Of a DNA stretch of 11,430 nt, positions 9,644-11,430 are shown piece after piece (within the stretch, counting starts at the first letter, position 1; each line of letters opens with the position of its first letter). The notes beneath the pieces were generated by a model. It was not told the origin of the DNA, ran no database searches, and saw only the letters and a program-made list of their open reading frames with translations. The stretch lies in the NCBI GenBank assembly GCA_000499405.2, contig HG738243.1, positions 1-11,430 on the forward strand, read 5' to 3'. The position numbers and the translations under genes were made by a program. The DNA is from Onchocerca volvulus (lineage: Eukaryota; Nematoda; Chromadorea; Rhabditida; Onchocercidae).

Positions 9644-10051
9644 CTAATTGGATCAACGAAGTTGACAACGTACCTCACTTCATGTGCACCGAAAAAAGTG
9701 TGCGGGGCAATCGTTGGTTTTAGTTTATTAAGAATATACTGATCGAACTAAATTTTGATTAGGAGCAATCAGTGATCCAAGTTGAGCATCAGAATAGCAG
9801 AATAATATTAGCAGTCAATGTGATTGGTCATTTATTAGGATAGAATTGCAATTTTGCTGGACTTTTCTGTTAAATTGTAATCCATATATAAAGTGATTTA
9901 TATGGGCGTATTTTTACAATTCAATAAGATGGCCAAAAAAAAAAAAAAAAAAGAAAAGAAAAGGTTTTGAGAAATGCTACAACGATAGGAAAGATATCTA
10001 CAGAAAAAAAAAAAATGTTTTGAGCTATGAATGTTATAATATAGTCTCATT
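9644..10051. other. Upstream flank of the retrotransposon relic
   Basis: This is where a 5' LTR and primer-binding site would lie if preserved. I could not identify an LTR pair, TG/CA ends or a tRNA-complementary site. It contains the A-tract at 9934 and no supported gene. Confidence 0.45.
9934..9961 (+). repeat. A-tract
   Basis: A run of about eighteen A residues is followed by GAAAAGAAAAGG. It lies just upstream of the relic's Gag side. On the plus strand it could be the tail of a retroposed sequence ending near 9933, but no such sequence was recognised, so it is recorded as a simple repeat only. Confidence 0.7.
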
Positions 10052-10190
10052 AAATGTGAGAAAGCATTGATAAGAAGAACATTGAACATCTAGTGAGAAA
10101 GAGATAAAATAATTGATAAGCAAAATGAACATCTGGTGATAAAACAGATAAAGGAAATGATAAGTGAAAAATGAACATTTGTGAGGACTT
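10052..10190. repeat. Degenerate minisatellite of about 44 bp, about three to four units
   Basis: Units begin at 10084 (GAACATCTAGTGAGAAAGAG), 10127 (GAACATCTGGTGATAAAACA) and 10173 (GAACATTTGTGAGG), spaced 43 and 46 bases. Each of the first two holds an internal GATAAAA/GATAAAG and TTGATAAG/ATGATAAG pattern. A preceding partial unit (about 10052-10083, with GTGAGAAAG and TTGATAAGAAG) extends the array. Divergence between units suggests an old repeat. Confidence 0.7.
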
Positions 10191-10292
10191 TTAAATTCAT
10201 TGCATACAGTAACACTTTTTTATGTAACCAATTATTTTCGATATTTTTATCTCTTTGCAAATATGTTTTTTAATTAGTTATAACTACAGATT

Positions 10293-10307
10293 TCGCGATT
10301 TTCGCGA
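10293..10307. repeat. Short CpG-rich inverted repeat
   Basis: TCGCGA, TTT, TCGCGA. Each arm is itself palindromic, and the two form an inverted repeat with a three-base spacer. It stands out against the AT-rich background, but no function can be assigned. Confidence 0.5.
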
Positions 10308-10837
10308 CACGTTTTTCATTCCATTATTTTCACCATATTATTATTTATATGAATGGAAATTTGTCAACATGATTGTTCCGGTCGCAATAAACTCGCATTT
10401 TATTTGATATATAATTTATTTATGGATTTTATGAATAAAAGATTGTTGTTTTGATTAACTTCATTTGTCTTTAATTGCCCATTTATACTACAGCCATGTG
10501 TTATATGTTTTTTAATCGTATTGTTTGAATATTGGTATAATTGATATAATATGAAGAAAATAGTTGATCGTTCAACTAATTTGAGTGACAAAATGAGATG
10601 CAAATCTTTTATAAATGACGGGATTTATAAAAATGAGATAATTTCTGCTCACAAAATTGGTATGACAAAAATGCGACTATTTTGATCATATATCATATGC
10701 GGTAATGGATGACGTACAATGAAATCAAGTACGATATTGAATGTTATTCAGTACAGTATTTATAATATGGGATGCGATATTGCATGCATAATGCAGCATT
10801 CATGTTGAAGAGTGGGCAAAGATATTAACATACTGTA

Positions 10838-10867
10838 TAGTACTGTGGTCAAATTATTGTGCACAAT
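10838..10867. other. Palindrome and possible transposon-end-like sequence
   Basis: ATTGTGCACAAT at 10856-10867 is a perfect 12-bp palindrome. Just before it, TAGTACTGTGGTCAAATT loosely resembles the terminal repeat of a Tc1/mariner-like element next to a TA. No partner inverted copy was found in the window, so a transposon call is not supported. Confidence 0.2.
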
Positions 10868-11430
10868 CAGTGCTTGAAATTGAAGATAACTATGGAGCAA
10901 AGGCATTAAACTTCTAACTTTTTCAATCCATTCTCACTCAAATCACTTTTTAATACCTATTGATCATTCGGAAAAACATCACATTATTCTAAAAGCTTAG
11001 AGGAATTTCTCCTTAACGGATTATACTTATGACAACTTGTTAGTGCTGCGGTATTATTTAAATAGACCTCAACTGAATGTCGGTTTTCTTTTATATTTTG
11101 AAATACTCAAAGCAATATCTATATTTCCTTTGTTTGATTGATCATTTATTTTTCAGTATGAACAGTAAGTATGGCTTGATTAATTTCTTTTCATAAACAA
11201 GACGCCAATTTTACAAGCAAAAAAATTGTTTTTGGAATTTGCAATTTTAGAGATGGAAAGCTGTTTAGAATTTTGCAGCAAAGACATAGCTGTTTATCCT
11301 TGCTTACCGTGGATAACTTAACTAAATTGAACGAAATGATTAATGGTGTTATGTGATTAATATTGTGATCAGTTCTTTGACAATTTTTTACTTTTTTTCA
11401 CAATAAACAAATTGGCTTTTGGCAGGAGAA

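Larger units (their letters stand above)
10191..11430. other. AT-rich non-coding stretch to the window end
   Basis: Holds the small palindromes listed separately and no recognised gene. Two overlapping plus-strand open frames near 11180-11356 lack a start, a convincing splice pattern and any family resemblance, and their lengths are expected by chance at this composition. Confidence 0.55.

Noticed and set aside
9898..10089. Minus-strand 63-codon open frame with a run of phenylalanine
   Set aside because: The phenylalanine run is the antisense of the A-tract; no other coding sign.
10400..10603. Minus-strand 67-codon open frame
   Set aside because: Length expected by chance at this composition; no recognisable motif.
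11155..11356. TTTTTCAG acceptor-like and GTAAGT donor-like sites eight bases apart, followed by two overlapping open frames
   Set aside because: An eight-base exon is implausible without transcripts, and frames of this length are expected several times per window in such AT-rich DNA.

Overview
This window is A+T-rich eukaryotic DNA (about 70% A+T by eye). It has many homopolymer runs, no dense or operon-like coding, and three isolated ambiguous bases (4637, 6174, 6737). The only coding matter I can recognise is a heavily decayed BEL/Pao-type LTR retrotransposon on the minus strand. Its protein motifs resemble those of nematode Pao elements. Together with the base composition and nematode-style TTTCAG acceptor-like sites, this suggests a nematode, possibly a filarial worm. 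That assignment is inference. I see no intact gene, rRNA gene, tRNA, spliced-leader RNA or CRISPR array.

Layout. 1-3600: non-coding AT-rich DNA with no recognisable gene. 3604-3826: weak, very degenerate direct repeats. 4551-4723: a clear two-copy 86-bp tandem duplication with an N exactly at the junction. 5147-5305 (minus): a short open stretch behind a good acceptor-like site, a weak terminal-exon candidate. It contains a GC-rich hairpin whose plus strand matches a conserved core near the 5' end of bacterial 23S rRNA. 5340-6739: AT-rich, nothing recognised. 6737-9643 (minus): the BEL/Pao relic. 9650-10050: flank with an A-tract. 10052-10190: a degenerate minisatellite of about 44 bp. 10191-11430: AT-rich with small palindromes and no supported gene.

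The relic, read 5' to 3' on the minus strand: Gag amino-terminal helical region (9643-9458), Gag DUF1759-like core (9231-9018), Gag middle (8996-8550), first CCHC knuckle (8558-8520), about 550 bp of foreign-looking sequence containing a 24-bp tandem repeat, second degenerate knuckle (7917-7873), aspartic-protease region with a ruined active site (7700-7322), protease-RT linker (7284-7243), and the RT amino-terminal part (7165-6738). Homology stops in RT at the base marked N. I found no RT catalytic palm, RNase H, integrase or clear LTR pair. The pieces lie in alternating frames broken by stops and small indels, so the element cannot be producing functional protein.

No new functional system stands out. 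The items most worth a second look are the coincidence of the RT breakpoint with an N, the insert between the two Gag knuckles, the 86-bp duplication with its uneven divergence, and the 23S-like core motif.
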